A DNA stretch of 36,890 nt from a candidate division TM6 bacterium GW2011_GWF2_32_72 (GCA_000989525.1 LBON01000007.1:1-36890), one strand, 5' to 3'; shown: positions 1-8,494, counted from the stretch's first letter. The notes: generated from the letters alone by a model not told the origin. Translations and numbers: made by a program.

Positions 1-200
1 AGGGTTTCCAAAGGGCTTGCCCTTGGTGCACAGGAGTGCAGAGGGTGTTTGCAAGAACACCCTTTGCAAAACATACAAAGGTAAATTTACAAATTTTAAA
101 GTGGTTAAAAATAATTAAATAATCAAAAAAAGAAAACAACACCCTTTGCAAAAATTATACAAAAATAAACTTACAAATTTTAAAATGACAAAAATTAAAT
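1..200. repeat. Dispersed repeat, copy of the right arm of the 15.3-16.2 kb element
   Basis: Bases 1-70 match 15925-15994 with a single mismatch (c/t at base 31), and may start before the window. They contain the palindrome AAGGGC-TT-GCCCTT and the hairpin GGGTGTT...AACACCC. Two degenerate copies of an A+T-rich ~50 bp unit follow (63-117 and 145-200), each starting TTTGCAAA and containing TACAAATTTTAAA; both are in the same orientation as the copies at 15987-16200. No gene is seen before 300. The pilin promoter probably lies in 200-290: a TTGACT stands at 233-238, but no convincing -10 is at the right distance. Confidence 0.85.
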
Positions 201-299
201 AAGGATAAAAACAACATAATAAATTAAAATTATTGACTAACTTCTTATTTATATGCCTAAATTTGAATAAATAATTTCTTCCAAATAAAGGAGTAAATA

Positions 300-764
300 A
301 TGAAAAAAGGATTTTCTTTAATTGAATTGATGATTGTTATTGCTATCATTGCATTTTTAGCGGTTATTGCTGTACCAAGTTTTAATAAATTTCTTGCAAA
401 ATCAAAGCGAACTGAAGCCTATGTAAATTTGGCTTCTATTTATACGGCTCAAAAAGCTTACTGGGCAGAAAAAGGTGAATATTCAAATGTTTTAAAGGGC
501 GTGAATGGGATTGGTTGGGAGCCAGAAGGATATGCTTCAGGAAAAGTTAAAAATTATTACACTTATGGGTTTCCTGGTGCTGACGGTGTGAATTGTTTTG
601 TTGGCAAGGGTGGTGGCTCTTCATCAGATCTTAGCATGGGTAAGGCTGGAAAAGATGCTTTTGTAGCAATAGCAGTTGCGGATATTGATGGTGATGGAAC
701 CTTGGATATTTTGGCTGTTAATGAAGCTAATGAAATTACCGTAATTCAGGATGATTTGGCTTAA
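300..764 (+). CDS. Type IV pilin / pseudopilin, major-pilin-like
   Basis: A 154-residue class III signal protein. The leader is MKKG with cleavage expected between Gly4 and Phe5. FSLIELMIVIAIIAFLAVIA follows, with the conserved Glu at mature position 5, and forms the hydrophobic helix that packs in the pilus core. The remainder is a small globular domain rich in Gly, Tyr and Asp. It has only one Cys (C99), so the disulfide-bounded D-loop of classical pilins is absent. Residues 128-136 (DIDGDGTLD) form a calcium-loop-like DxDxDG motif, as seen near the C-terminus of some pilins. AAAGGAG at 287-293 supports this start. The prepilin peptidase that would process it is encoded 0.9 kb away on the other strand. 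The last 29 bases overlap the end of the convergent gene. Pilin versus type II pseudopilin cannot be settled from sequence. Confidence 0.92.
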   Translation: MKKGFSLIELMIVIAIIAFLAVIAVPSFNKFLAKSKRTEAYVNLASIYTAQKAYWAEKGEYSNVLKGVNGIGWEPEGYASGKVKNYYTYGFPGADGVNCFVGKGGGSSSDLSMGKAGKDAFVAIAVADIDGDGTLDILAVNEANEITVIQDDLA

Positions 765-1560
765 AAAGTTTAGTTTTTTGATCTTTTATTTTTTTTATTA
801 CGGTTGCTCCAAGTTCTTTTATTTTTGGGGATACCCAAATAATTGAGCAAGTTAAAATAGTAGAAATAAAAGTTGTGATAATTAATGGAGTGTTGCCTTT
901 ATTATTTAAATCATTTTTTATAGAGTCGATTTCTTTTTTTAAATTATTAATTTTTGTGTCAGATTCTTTTAAAGAGTTAATCTGTGTAATCACATTCTCT
1001 GTTTGTTCTTTTAAGTTTTTAATATCGTTGATAATACCTACAATTTGAGTTTTGTTAAGAGTTTCTAGATTTTGAATATTGGTTGTTTTGGCTATTAAAA
1101 CATCTATTTGTTCTGCTACCTTTTGAATATAGTTGAAAATGATTATACGTTGATTTTTAGTTGAGGTTTCATTTTGTTGTAGTCTTTTTATGTTGTTTTT
1201 AACGGGATTAAAAACATTTGATAAATTATTTATTTGGGAGTTTAAAATTTTAATTGTATCTATATTATTTTGGTTAATTGTTTGAATTAGATTTTGTAAA
1301 TTGATAATTTTTTCTTCTAAGTTTTTAAATGTAGCATTAGATTCTTCAGATATTTGTTGTTGTTGAAGTTTATTGTAATTTTCGATTTGATCACAGATTT
1401 TAAATATAGATAATATGTCTTGACTGATAGCATCAAGCTTGCAATTAACTTCTGCCATTATATTTTTTATATTAATTTCATCATCAGTATAAAAATTGCT
1501 ATAAACCACATTAAACATTGAAACAAACAAAATGGTAATTAGTAAATTTGTTTTTTTCAT
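736..1560 (-). CDS. Exported coiled-coil protein with C-terminal membrane anchor, unknown function
   Basis: A 274-residue protein of no family I recognise. Residues 1-21 are a Sec-type signal or anchor (MKKTNLLITILFVSMFNVVYS). Residues ~25-222 are almost entirely helical and rich in Asn, Gln, Ile, Leu and Lys with heptad-like spacing, predicting a long coiled coil. A hydrophobic segment at ~224-244 is followed by a basic tail (Lys-rich, ending PNHPELR). The likely topology is a periplasmic coiled coil fixed in the inner membrane at the C-terminus. TTTAAAGGAAC just before the ATG is the ribosome site. The stop lies inside the pilin gene, a 29-base tail-to-tail overlap, so neither gene has a separate terminator. 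Its position between the pilin and the prepilin peptidase makes a link to pilus function possible but unproven. Confidence 0.8.
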   Translation of the reverse strand: MKKTNLLITILFVSMFNVVYSNFYTDDEINIKNIMAEVNCKLDAISQDILSIFKICDQIENYNKLQQQQISEESNATFKNLEEKIINLQNLIQTINQNNIDTIKILNSQINNLSNVFNPVKNNIKRLQQNETSTKNQRIIIFNYIQKVAEQIDVLIAKTTNIQNLETLNKTQIVGIINDIKNLKEQTENVITQINSLKESDTKINNLKKEIDSIKNDLNNKGNTPLIITTFISTILTCSIIWVSPKIKELGATVIKKIKDQKTKLFKPNHPELR

Positions 1561-1643
1561 TTTTGTTCCTTTAAATTTTTTAAGGTTAAAAATAAAAGCT
1601 TATACAAAAAAAGAAAGATTTTAAAAAATTGTGTAAATTTTTA

Positions 1644-2411
1644 TTATATTGAATTGATTATGGTCCAGATTTGTGTTTCAAATAATACGAATAAAATTGC
1701 AGCAATTGCAATAAATGGTCCGAATGGGAATTTGCGGGGGATATGTTTATAAATGAGTCCGTAGAAAATTATGTAAAATAAGCCTAAGAACGAAGCGCCA
1801 AATAATCCCATAATTGCACCAATTGACCCCGTAAATGATCCTATGAATGAAAGAAGATCCATATCGCCTTCTCCCATGCCTTCTTCTTTGCGTATTAATA
1901 AGAAAGTTTTGGCTATAATTAACGGAAAAGCGTAACCAACAAGTGCGCCTAGAACACTATCTAAAAAAGTAAGCGGTATGATTTGAAAATAACTAAAAAT
2001 TAATCCCAGCGGAACAAGCCAAAGAGTTGCAAATCTTGAAATTAACATTGTTTCAAAGTCTGAACGAATAGTGATAATGAGGGCGGAAAAAAATATAAAG
2101 TAAGGCCAGAAATAGTCAGGATGTAGTTTAAGCAATGTTAGCAGTACAACGCTGGTAAATATTTCTATGAACGGATAAAGAGCTGAGATTGTTCGCGTAC
2201 AGTGTGAACATCTGCCTTTGAGGATTAACCAAGAAATAACAGGAATTATTTCTTTAAATGATAGTTTGGCATCACACTTTGGGCAAAAGAAATATTTTCT
2301 AAAAATGCCATCCAGTGAGATTAGCCTGTATCCTAAAACGTTTAAAAATGAACCCCAAAATAAAAATATTAATCCTGCTAAAAGCAGGGGCATGGGACCA
2401 TCTATACTCAC
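1644..2411 (-). CDS. pilD: Prepilin peptidase / leader peptidase (A24 family)
   Basis: A 255-residue polytopic membrane aspartyl protease that cleaves class III leaders such as that of the pilin at 300 and usually also N-methylates the new N-terminus. Visible family marks are the N-terminal GSFLNVLGYRL, a four-Cys zinc knuckle (CPKC at 43-46, CSHC at 68-71), and the two catalytic aspartates D118 (RSDFETMLIS) and D183 in GMGEGDMDLL. About seven to eight hydrophobic segments fit the known topology, and the length is typical. Translation starts at GTG (2411-2409), which overlaps the TGA of rbfA as GTGA; GGAG upstream supports it. It is thus the last gene of an rpsU-rbfA-pilD operon and probably translationally coupled to rbfA. 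Confidence 0.93.
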   Translation of the reverse strand: MSIDGPMPLLLAGLIFLFWGSFLNVLGYRLISLDGIFRKYFFCPKCDAKLSFKEIIPVISWLILKGRCSHCTRTISALYPFIEIFTSVVLLTLLKLHPDYFWPYFIFFSALIITIRSDFETMLISRFATLWLVPLGLIFSYFQIIPLTFLDSVLGALVGYAFPLIIAKTFLLIRKEEGMGEGDMDLLSFIGSFTGSIGAIMGLFGASFLGLFYIIFYGLIYKHIPRKFPFGPFIAIAAILFVLFETQIWTIINSI

Positions 2412-2773
2412 TTAGGAGTCTCCTTAGATTTGACCTCGTCTAAAAGATGTTCGATTCGTTGTTGTTTTTCAAATACTTCATCATATTTAAAGACTAAGTC
2501 TGGTACATATCTTGATCTAATTTGTTTAGCTATAGTTGCTCTTATTGATGGTTTATAGAGCTTTAATTCTTCTAAAAATTCTTTAAATTTTTCTGGACCA
2601 CCTTCAAGATAAAAGAACATATTACAAATACTTTTTTTACTTGAAAGTTCTACTCGGGTTATTGAGAACATCGGCCATTCAGGATGGTCTTTTACTATTC
2701 TATAAATTAGTTGAGAAATTTCTTTGAGCAAGAGGGCCTCTTTTTGGGCCCTCTTAATATCTTTGACTTCCAT
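2408..2773 (-). CDS. rbfA: Ribosome-binding factor A
   Basis: A 121-residue RbfA-like protein, which helps 16S rRNA 5' end processing and late 30S maturation. The KH-like core is visible: an N-terminal amphipathic helix, ITRVELSSKKSICNMFFYL in the middle, and the diagnostic C-terminal part RATIAKQIRSRYVPDLVFKYDE with a closing helix RIEHLL. The length fits the family. It lies 19 bases downstream of rpsU and overlaps the prepilin peptidase start by three bases (GTGA). The pairing with rpsU fits a translation operon. Confidence 0.9.
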   Translation of the reverse strand: MEVKDIKRAQKEALLLKEISQLIYRIVKDHPEWPMFSITRVELSSKKSICNMFFYLEGGPEKFKEFLEELKLYKPSIRATIAKQIRSRYVPDLVFKYDEVFEKQQRIEHLLDEVKSKETPK

Positions 2774-2792
2774 GATACCTGGTTATTTTTTC

Positions 2793-2987
2793 TTAACCAA
2801 GGTTTTTCATAACGTTTAATTTGATGGCTCTCATCAGACGTTTTCTCTTTTTTTGAGTTTCTGGCTCAAAATAGACTATTCTTTTCATGTCTCTTGAAAC
2901 GCCTTCTCTTTCAATCTTTTTTTTCAATTGACGAAGAGCTTTTTCCGGATTGTCATTAACATGGACTTGAACGTTTGATCTTTTCAT
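2793..2987 (-). CDS. rpsU: 30S ribosomal protein S21
   Basis: A 64-residue S21 protein of the small ribosomal subunit, needed for initiation on structured mRNA in many bacteria. It shows the family's NPEKALRQLKKKIEREGVSRDMKRI, then a strongly basic tail (KKRKRLMRAIKLNVMK). AAGGATGGTGAT ahead of the ATG is the ribosome site. It is the first gene of the operon with rbfA and pilD. Confidence 0.95.
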   Translation of the reverse strand: MKRSNVQVHVNDNPEKALRQLKKKIEREGVSRDMKRIVYFEPETQKKRKRLMRAIKLNVMKNLG

Positions 2988-3046
2988 TATTTAAATCACC
3001 ATCCTTAGTGCGGCAAAATTTATTAAAAATTTAACAGATAACTCTA

Positions 3047-3076
3047 ATTCTACGGATTTTTTTTATTGATGTCCAA
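3047..3076 (-). promoter_or_regulatory. Putative sigma70 promoter of rpsU-rbfA-pilD
   Basis: On the minus strand, TTGGAC (3076-3071) and TAGAAT (3052-3047) are separated by 18 bases, about 60 bases before the rpsU ATG. An inverted repeat TCCAATC (3072-3078) / GATTGGA (3094-3100) overlaps the -35 and could be an operator. Prediction from sequence only. Confidence 0.45.
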
Positions 3077-3120
3077 TCTAGTTTGCAATGCTTGATTGGA
3101 TTGACCTTTGTTTTTGGCTT

Positions 3121-3170
3121 TTAAAATGACCTGATTGCTGATTTATTCAATTAATCAGTAATCAGGTCAA
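3121..3170 (-). terminator. Rho-independent terminator of the 3195 outer-membrane protein gene
   Basis: A 17-base stem (TGACCTGATTGCTGATT at 3127-3143 with its near-perfect complement at 3153-3169, one mismatch) and a 9-base loop. On the minus strand it is followed by TTTTAAAA. It sits about 25 bases after the stop codon. Confidence 0.7.
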
Positions 3171-3194
3171 ATATAGAAGGATCGGTTAATATTT

Positions 3195-4886
3195 TTAGAA
3201 TCTTCCTGTTATGCTTCCCATGAATGTCCAACTTTTATATGCGGCTTTTTGGGCTATTGGGGCTTGATAAAGTATACCAATGGTAAGATTTGGGGATAGA
3301 TCATAATTTAAAGCTATATCCAGATGATGAGAGGTCCATTTAGTTTCCTGTTCATATTTTTCTGGAAGAAATGCATCTTGAGGTGTATAGCCAGCAAGAT
3401 TGGTCGATATTTGATCGTATTTAGAGTTTAGTGCGGCAAGTTGGTCTGCATCTATTGTCCCTTGGCTTTCTGCTTGGGCAAACTGCGCTTTGAGCGCGGT
3501 AATTTCTGTGTTTAATACTGCTGCAGGTACGGTTTTTATACATTTTTTTAATTTTACTGAATCTTGGTTGTGATTTACATATTCATATAGTAAGTGAAAC
3601 GATAGATTTTTTATGAAATGATAAGCCAGGAACTTGCCAATTAAACTGAAGTTACCACCAGGTTTGTAGTTTACATCTGTTTTATAAGGATAAACGGCTT
3701 GTTGTGATGGATGATTTGGAAGATAAAAGTTGTTGATATCTCTGCCTAAAAAGTATGTATATCCACCACCTATTCCAAACTGAATCGTATCAAAAAAATC
3801 AAGATCGATAGCAGCATCTATGCCAAGCCCAAAATGGCCATTATTACCAGCTCGAATTGCGAATTTTTTCCAAGTTGGTTCTGCAGGGCTTGTAGGGGCC
3901 GTGAGTCCTAATGTAATTTGTGGGATAAAGAAAAATTTTGGATAATCTTCATTATTCATATTTCCAGGATATAGATGAGTCCAACGAAGTTTTAAATTTA
4001 CATCTTCAAACGATGTTTTTGAGAAGGTTTCAAAATTTTGGCCTGTTTCTTGTCCGATGCATTTTAATCTGAACATCAAATAGTTATTTACAAGATTTTG
4101 TCCTACTGTGCTACTTTTGTATGGTTCTGATAGTTTATTGCTTTCTGCTATCATTAAGTTTAAAAAACCGGTCTCTTGGTTTGAAATACTGGAAGTTGTT
4201 TGTTTAACTTCGGCAATACCTGTTTGAACTGTTAAATTCAAATCATCTAAAATTTGCCAGGCAAGTTCAAATCTTAATCCTGTCTTTTTGTATTTTAAAG
4301 GTATGGACGCAAATCCAAAAATTTCTAAAGGATCAACAGCTTGATTTTCTAATAATGTGATTGTTGTTGTTGAGTCTGTTCCTTTTGCCCAGGCTATATC
4401 AAGTTGATATTGATAAAGTTGAAATACACACGGAAGATTTGCATCTTCTGGGCGCATTGTGGGCAAGGCTAAACAGCTGGAAGAACATGGAGATCCGCAA
4501 GTTGTTGCTGTATTTGGCATGGCTAAAATATTCCAAAAGCCTTTAATATCACCGAGATTTACCAGATCACCTGTTGTGAGAGGGGTAGATTCGTCTGAGC
4601 CATTTAAAAATAACCGGTTTTTGCCCCAGGTTCTAGCATCTGTTGCTGTCTGGCTAAATGGTGTTACGGATAATCCAATTATTGGGTGTTTTCTTTTAAA
4701 TTCGGCTTCATCAGAAGGGTCATCAAAGCTATTTTTGATGTGATTTTTTAAACTGAATATCATGTAGTTTTCAGCTAGTGTTGTAAATACAGGTGAAGGG
4801 TCTGCCTGATTGTTGGAAGTGATCGCTTCAATATTAGTTAAAGGTATTAAAAGAAATAACGCTAGAAGTAAAAATTTGGGAGTCAT
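3195..4886 (-). CDS. Outer-membrane beta-barrel protein, tandem paralogue 1
   Basis: A 563-residue exported protein with signal peptide MTPKFLLLALFLLIPLTNIEA. The body is rich in short amphipathic strands with aromatic residues, and the C-terminus is SWTFMGSITGRF, ending in Phe as outer-membrane barrels do. Residues ~346-350 are GNNGH within a conserved strand-turn (RAGNNGHFGLGID). Family is unrecognised; a porin- or transport-like barrel is the best guess. It is closely similar over nearly its whole length to the gene at 5062. The main exceptions are residues ~452-498 (an Ala/Gln-rich helical stretch) and shorter patches near 95-105 and 140-185, probably surface loops. It has its own promoter at 4926-4955 and a strong terminator downstream. 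Confidence 0.82.
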   Translation of the reverse strand: MTPKFLLLALFLLIPLTNIEAITSNNQADPSPVFTTLAENYMIFSLKNHIKNSFDDPSDEAEFKRKHPIIGLSVTPFSQTATDARTWGKNRLFLNGSDESTPLTTGDLVNLGDIKGFWNILAMPNTATTCGSPCSSSCLALPTMRPEDANLPCVFQLYQYQLDIAWAKGTDSTTTITLLENQAVDPLEIFGFASIPLKYKKTGLRFELAWQILDDLNLTVQTGIAEVKQTTSSISNQETGFLNLMIAESNKLSEPYKSSTVGQNLVNNYLMFRLKCIGQETGQNFETFSKTSFEDVNLKLRWTHLYPGNMNNEDYPKFFFIPQITLGLTAPTSPAEPTWKKFAIRAGNNGHFGLGIDAAIDLDFFDTIQFGIGGGYTYFLGRDINNFYLPNHPSQQAVYPYKTDVNYKPGGNFSLIGKFLAYHFIKNLSFHLLYEYVNHNQDSVKLKKCIKTVPAAVLNTEITALKAQFAQAESQGTIDADQLAALNSKYDQISTNLAGYTPQDAFLPEKYEQETKWTSHHLDIALNYDLSPNLTIGILYQAPIAQKAAYKSWTFMGSITGRF

Positions 4887-4925
4887 TACGATCCTTTCTT
4901 AGAGATAATTTTCTAATTTTTGTAA

Positions 4926-4955
4926 CTTATATCACCTTTAATTATTGCACGTCAA
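4926..4955 (-). promoter_or_regulatory. Sigma70-type promoter of the 3195 gene (duplicated)
   Basis: TTGACG (4955-4950) and TATAAG (4931-4926) with 18-base spacing on the minus strand. The same arrangement, TTGACG-18-TATAAA, precedes the paralogue at 5062. Flanking sequence (ACAATTGACGT, AAAGGTG, TTACAAAAATTA) is also shared, so promoter and leader were duplicated with the gene. Confidence 0.7.
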
Positions 4956-5061
4956 TTGTCTGCAATAAATTGCTGAATTTAGTTATTATTTTTTTCGCAG
5001 AAAAAATGATAACTGTTAGCATGATTAATAATTTAAAATATTGTTTTTATTGTATGTAGTT

Positions 5062-6795
5062 TTAGAATCTGCCTGTTATGCTTCCCATAAAGGTCCAACT
5101 TTTATATGCAGCTTTTTGAGCAATTGGAGCTTGATATAATATACCAATTGTAAGATTTGGTGACAGATCATAATTCAATGCAATATCCAAATGATGAGAA
5201 ATCCATTTTGTATCCCGTTCATATTTTTCTGGCAAGAATGCATTTTGTGGGGTGTATCCTTTAAGATTATTTTTTATTTGACCGTATCTTCCAGCTGTAG
5301 GAAAATTAGCCGGTTTTTCTTGTTCTCTGTCTATGCCAATCAGTAATTGTTGTTCTTCATTACTTAATACACTTACAGGTTCATCATAAATCTGATTGGA
5401 TATTGTGAGTATTCTTTTTTCAACTATATCCATAGGTACTTTTTTTATACATTTTTTTAATGATACTGAATCTTTGTTATGTTTTACATATTCGTATCTT
5501 AAATGGAATGATAAATCCTTAATAAAGTGGTAAGCCAAAAAAGTACCATTCAAATTAAAGTTGCCACCCGGTTTGTAGTTAACATCTGTTTTATAAGGAT
5601 AAACGGCTTGTTGTGATGGATGGTTTGGAAGATAGAAATTGTTGATGTCTCTTCCTGTAAAGTATGTATATCCGCCACCAACACCAAATTGAATTGTTTC
5701 AAAAAAATCAAAATCAATTGTTGCATCTATGCTAAGACCAAAGTGTCCATTGTTTCCTGCTCGGATTGCAAATTTTTTCCAAGTTGGTTCGGCAGGACTT
5801 GTAGGTGCTGTTAAAGCTATTGTTACTTGTGGTATAAAGAAAAATTTTGGATAATCTTCATTATTCATATTTCCTGGATATTGATGTGTCCAGCGAAGTT
5901 TAATATTTATATCTTCTAAGGATATTTTGGAAAAAGATTCAAAGTTTTGGCCGGTTTCTTGTCCTATACATTTTGTTCTAAACATTAAATAGTTATTTAC
6001 AAGATTTTGAGCGATTGTACTACTTCTGTAGGGTTCTGCTAAGGTATAGGATTCTACCAACATTAAATTTAAAAAACCTGTATTTTGATTTGCTGTATTA
6101 GAGGTTGTTTGTTTAACATCAACAATACCTGTTTGAATTATTAAATCGATGTCATCCAAAATTTGCCAGGCAAGCTCGAATCGTAATCCAGATTTTCTAT
6201 ATTTTAAGGGAACAGATGCAAATCCAAAAATTCCTAATGGATCTACAACTTGATTTTCTAGAGCTGCAAGAGCTTGATCTGTTTGATTTTGTGCCCAGGC
6301 TAAATCTAGTTGATATTGATAATATTGAAAAACGCAAGGCAAATTTGCATCTTCTGGTTGCATAATTGGAATAGGATTACAGCCTACAGTACAAGGAGCA
6401 CCGCAGGTTGTTGCTGTATTTGGCATGGCTAAAATATTCCAAAAACCTTTAATATCACCAAGGTTTACCAACTCTCCTGTTGTTAAAACATTTGTTTCCG
6501 TTGACGTGTTATCCAAAAATAAACGGTTTTTGCCCCAGCTTCTTGCATCTGTTGCTGTCTGGCTAAATGGTGTTACAGATAGTCCAATTATTGGGTGTTT
6601 TCTTTTAAATTCGGTTTCATCAGAAGGGTCATCAAAACTATTTTTGATGTAATTTTTTAAACTAAAAATCATGTAGTTTTCAGCTAACGTGGTAAATACA
6701 GGTGAAGGATCCGCCTGATTATTTGAAGTTGTTGTTTTTATGTTTGTAAACGGTGCTAAAAGAAACAGTATTAGAAGTAAGATTTTGCGAGACAT
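5062..6795 (-). CDS. Outer-membrane beta-barrel protein, tandem paralogue 2
   Basis: A 577-residue paralogue of the 3195 product with the same plan: signal peptide (MSRKILLLILFLLAPFTNIKT), conserved mature N-terminus SNNQADPSPVFTTLAENYMI, RAGNNGHFGLSID near 346-350, and the same C-terminal SWTFMGSITGRF. It differs mainly in a segment at ~454-509, between KKCIKKVP and GYTPQNAFLP, where it has an unrelated Glu/Gln/Ile-rich sequence about ten residues longer. This pattern fits an exposed, fast-changing loop on a constant barrel. An A/T-rich inverted repeat at 4981-5013 could end its transcript but lacks a clear U run. Its promoter sits immediately after the permease stop codon. Confidence 0.82.
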   Translation of the reverse strand: MSRKILLLILFLLAPFTNIKTTTSNNQADPSPVFTTLAENYMIFSLKNYIKNSFDDPSDETEFKRKHPIIGLSVTPFSQTATDARSWGKNRLFLDNTSTETNVLTTGELVNLGDIKGFWNILAMPNTATTCGAPCTVGCNPIPIMQPEDANLPCVFQYYQYQLDLAWAQNQTDQALAALENQVVDPLGIFGFASVPLKYRKSGLRFELAWQILDDIDLIIQTGIVDVKQTTSNTANQNTGFLNLMLVESYTLAEPYRSSTIAQNLVNNYLMFRTKCIGQETGQNFESFSKISLEDINIKLRWTHQYPGNMNNEDYPKFFFIPQVTIALTAPTSPAEPTWKKFAIRAGNNGHFGLSIDATIDFDFFETIQFGVGGGYTYFTGRDINNFYLPNHPSQQAVYPYKTDVNYKPGGNFNLNGTFLAYHFIKDLSFHLRYEYVKHNKDSVSLKKCIKKVPMDIVEKRILTISNQIYDEPVSVLSNEEQQLLIGIDREQEKPANFPTAGRYGQIKNNLKGYTPQNAFLPEKYERDTKWISHHLDIALNYDLSPNLTIGILYQAPIAQKAAYKSWTFMGSITGRF

Positions 6796-6833
6796 GACTA
6801 CCCTTTTTAGAGATAAAATTTTAATTTTTGTAA

Positions 6834-6863
6834 TTTATAGCACCTTTATTTATTGAACGTCAA
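6834..6863 (-). promoter_or_regulatory. Sigma70-type promoter of the 5062 gene (duplicated)
   Basis: TTGACG (6863-6858) and TATAAA (6839-6834), 18-base spacing, minus strand. It matches the promoter at 4926-4955 in boxes, spacing and flanks. It begins five bases beyond the permease stop codon. Confidence 0.72.
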
Positions 6864-6867
6864 TTGT

Positions 6868-8076
6868 CTATAGTAATTTAGTTATTTCGGCGATTACACC
6901 ATCTGCTGCAAAAATAAATATAGCAAGCGCCGTTATAATTCCTAATATTGTTTTAATGTTTCTTCCGGAAGTCCATTCTTGTTTTATTGTAAAAAGTGTA
7001 ATCATTGAACTAATGTAGGCAAATACTATGCAAACTGATGTTGTATACATAAGTAAGTCTATGGATTTTAATGTTAAAAAACTTATAAACATTGTTATTC
7101 CAAAAAGAATCACAGCAGTTCTTTGTGTAAAAATATTTTTTTTAATTAAGTTACGCGCGTAAGTACTTTTCATTTTTCCAACTAATGAAACAAGTAGATT
7201 GCTGACTCCCCATATCATGGAATTTATTGTTCCGCATATTACTGCAATAATGCAGAGTCTAATTGCTTCCACTAAATATATATTTTGTGGTGAAATTAAA
7301 GAAAGAGCTGTTGAAACGGTCATCCCTGGTTGTATAAAAATATTTTGTGGAACTGCAAATATTAATGCTGTAACTAATGTTACGTAAACAAATCCAACAA
7401 TGGCAACGCCCATTGTTATTGCTTTTGGAACATTGCGTTCAGGATTTTTTACTATTCTAAATAATGATGTTGCACATTCAAATCCAAAGTATCCAAATAT
7501 AGGGATGCTTGCTGCTTTGAATATTGGAAATATACCATTTGGTGTAAAGTTTGTTGCCAAATTTAAATCGAAATTAAAAAGACAAATCAAAATTGTTGTG
7601 ACAAGTGGAAAAATTGTTAAAGCCAATAAAATGTATTGACCAATTTCACTTATTACAACTCCAACTGCATTTAATCCGATTAAAAGAGTTAGGGTTATAA
7701 TTCCTAATATTGTTACTGAAAGAGATGGAATATAGTGTTGCATTTCACCACATGCGATTCTAGTTAATGCTCCCATTGCTATGATTAAACCAAATATATA
7801 GGCTCCACTGGCGATAAGTCCTATTTTGTGACCCGCCCATTTTTGGGTATATGCGTAAAAAGAACCTTCTTCTGGAAAAAGTGTTGCAACCCTTGCTATA
7901 GAATCGGCCATAAAATAAATAGCTATAGATACAAATATAAATGTTAATATAGCTGCAGGACCAACAACTTGTGCTGTTTTAATGGGTGTTCCAAAAATAC
8001 CAGCTCCAATCATGGCATTTAATCCAACAATTGTTGCAACGGCTAAGCCAATTTTTTTTGTATCTGAGTTGGCCAT
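6868..8076 (-). CDS. APC-superfamily amino-acid permease
   Basis: A 402-residue integral membrane protein with about twelve hydrophobic helices. The first helix has the APC hallmark GLNAMIGAGIFGTP, where the unwound Gly-rich segment binds the amino-acid backbone; FPEEGSFYAYTQKWAG follows in the TM2-3 region. It probably imports or exchanges an amino acid across the inner membrane; the substrate cannot be told. It is slightly shorter than typical family members (430-480). GGAG (CCGGAGAAG) before the ATG supports the start. It is monocistronic in appearance, with the next downstream gene carrying its own promoter. An amino-acid importer fits an organism that takes building blocks from a host. 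Confidence 0.9.
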   Translation of the reverse strand: MANSDTKKIGLAVATIVGLNAMIGAGIFGTPIKTAQVVGPAAILTFIFVSIAIYFMADSIARVATLFPEEGSFYAYTQKWAGHKIGLIASGAYIFGLIIAMGALTRIACGEMQHYIPSLSVTILGIITLTLLIGLNAVGVVISEIGQYILLALTIFPLVTTILICLFNFDLNLATNFTPNGIFPIFKAASIPIFGYFGFECATSLFRIVKNPERNVPKAITMGVAIVGFVYVTLVTALIFAVPQNIFIQPGMTVSTALSLISPQNIYLVEAIRLCIIAVICGTINSMIWGVSNLLVSLVGKMKSTYARNLIKKNIFTQRTAVILFGITMFISFLTLKSIDLLMYTTSVCIVFAYISSMITLFTIKQEWTSGRNIKTILGIITALAIFIFAADGVIAEITKLL

Positions 8077-8172
8077 GGTTTACTTCTCCGGAAAAAGATT
8101 TGAAATTTAAACAAAACAGTTAAAATGAAAATTAAAGTCTACATAAATCAATTAGGATCTACAAGGAATTTT

Positions 8173-8439
8173 ATGAAACCTCAAAAAACATTATGCATCT
8201 ACTTTCAGGCAAAAATCAAACGGGAAAAATGTTGGATGCTGACGGCTATCTTGCGTGGTATGGAGCATGTTGCTTTTGATAGAACAATAGATAAAGAAAC
8301 GAGTACATTTGAATTTTTTGTTCCAGAGGCAACCAAAGACATTTTCCTAAATATAATGGAACGATTAAAAAAAGAAGGAGTTGTTCTTGAGTTGCAAGAG
8401 CTTCCAAATAGATTGGCTGAACCAGATTCTGTGCTTTAA
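8173..8439 (+). CDS. Small DUF4911-like protein
   Basis: An 88-residue cytoplasmic protein if started at ATG 8173, where AAGGA (8163-8167) is well placed. The frame stays open to an ATG at 8125, which lacks a ribosome site. The pattern (CIYFQAKIKRE, GMEHVAFDRTIDKETSTFEFFVPEA, a helix IFLNIMERLKKEG, then LQELPNRL) resembles DUF4911, a small alpha/beta domain of unknown function. The match is from memory of the family, not a search. It is divergent from the permease gene and upstream of the secreted-protein cluster, from which it is separated by 95 bases. Confidence 0.6.
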   Translation: MKPQKTLCIYFQAKIKREKCWMLTAILRGMEHVAFDRTIDKETSTFEFFVPEATKDIFLNIMERLKKEGVVLELQELPNRLAEPDSVL

Positions 8440-8466
8440 TAATTGTTACAATATGTTGTATCGAAA

Positions 8467-8494
8467 TTGCTTTAATTCACGAGTTTTGTATTAT
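8467..8494 (+). promoter_or_regulatory. Putative promoter for the 8535-10199 cluster
   Basis: TTGCTT (8467-8472), 16-base spacer, TATTAT (8489-8494), about 40 bases before the first gene of the cluster. The -10 is good and the -35 moderate. Confidence 0.4.

Noticed and set aside
8125-8172. Upstream ATG start of the DUF4911-like gene
   Set aside because: No ribosome site before 8125, whereas ATG 8173 has AAGGA at the right distance.
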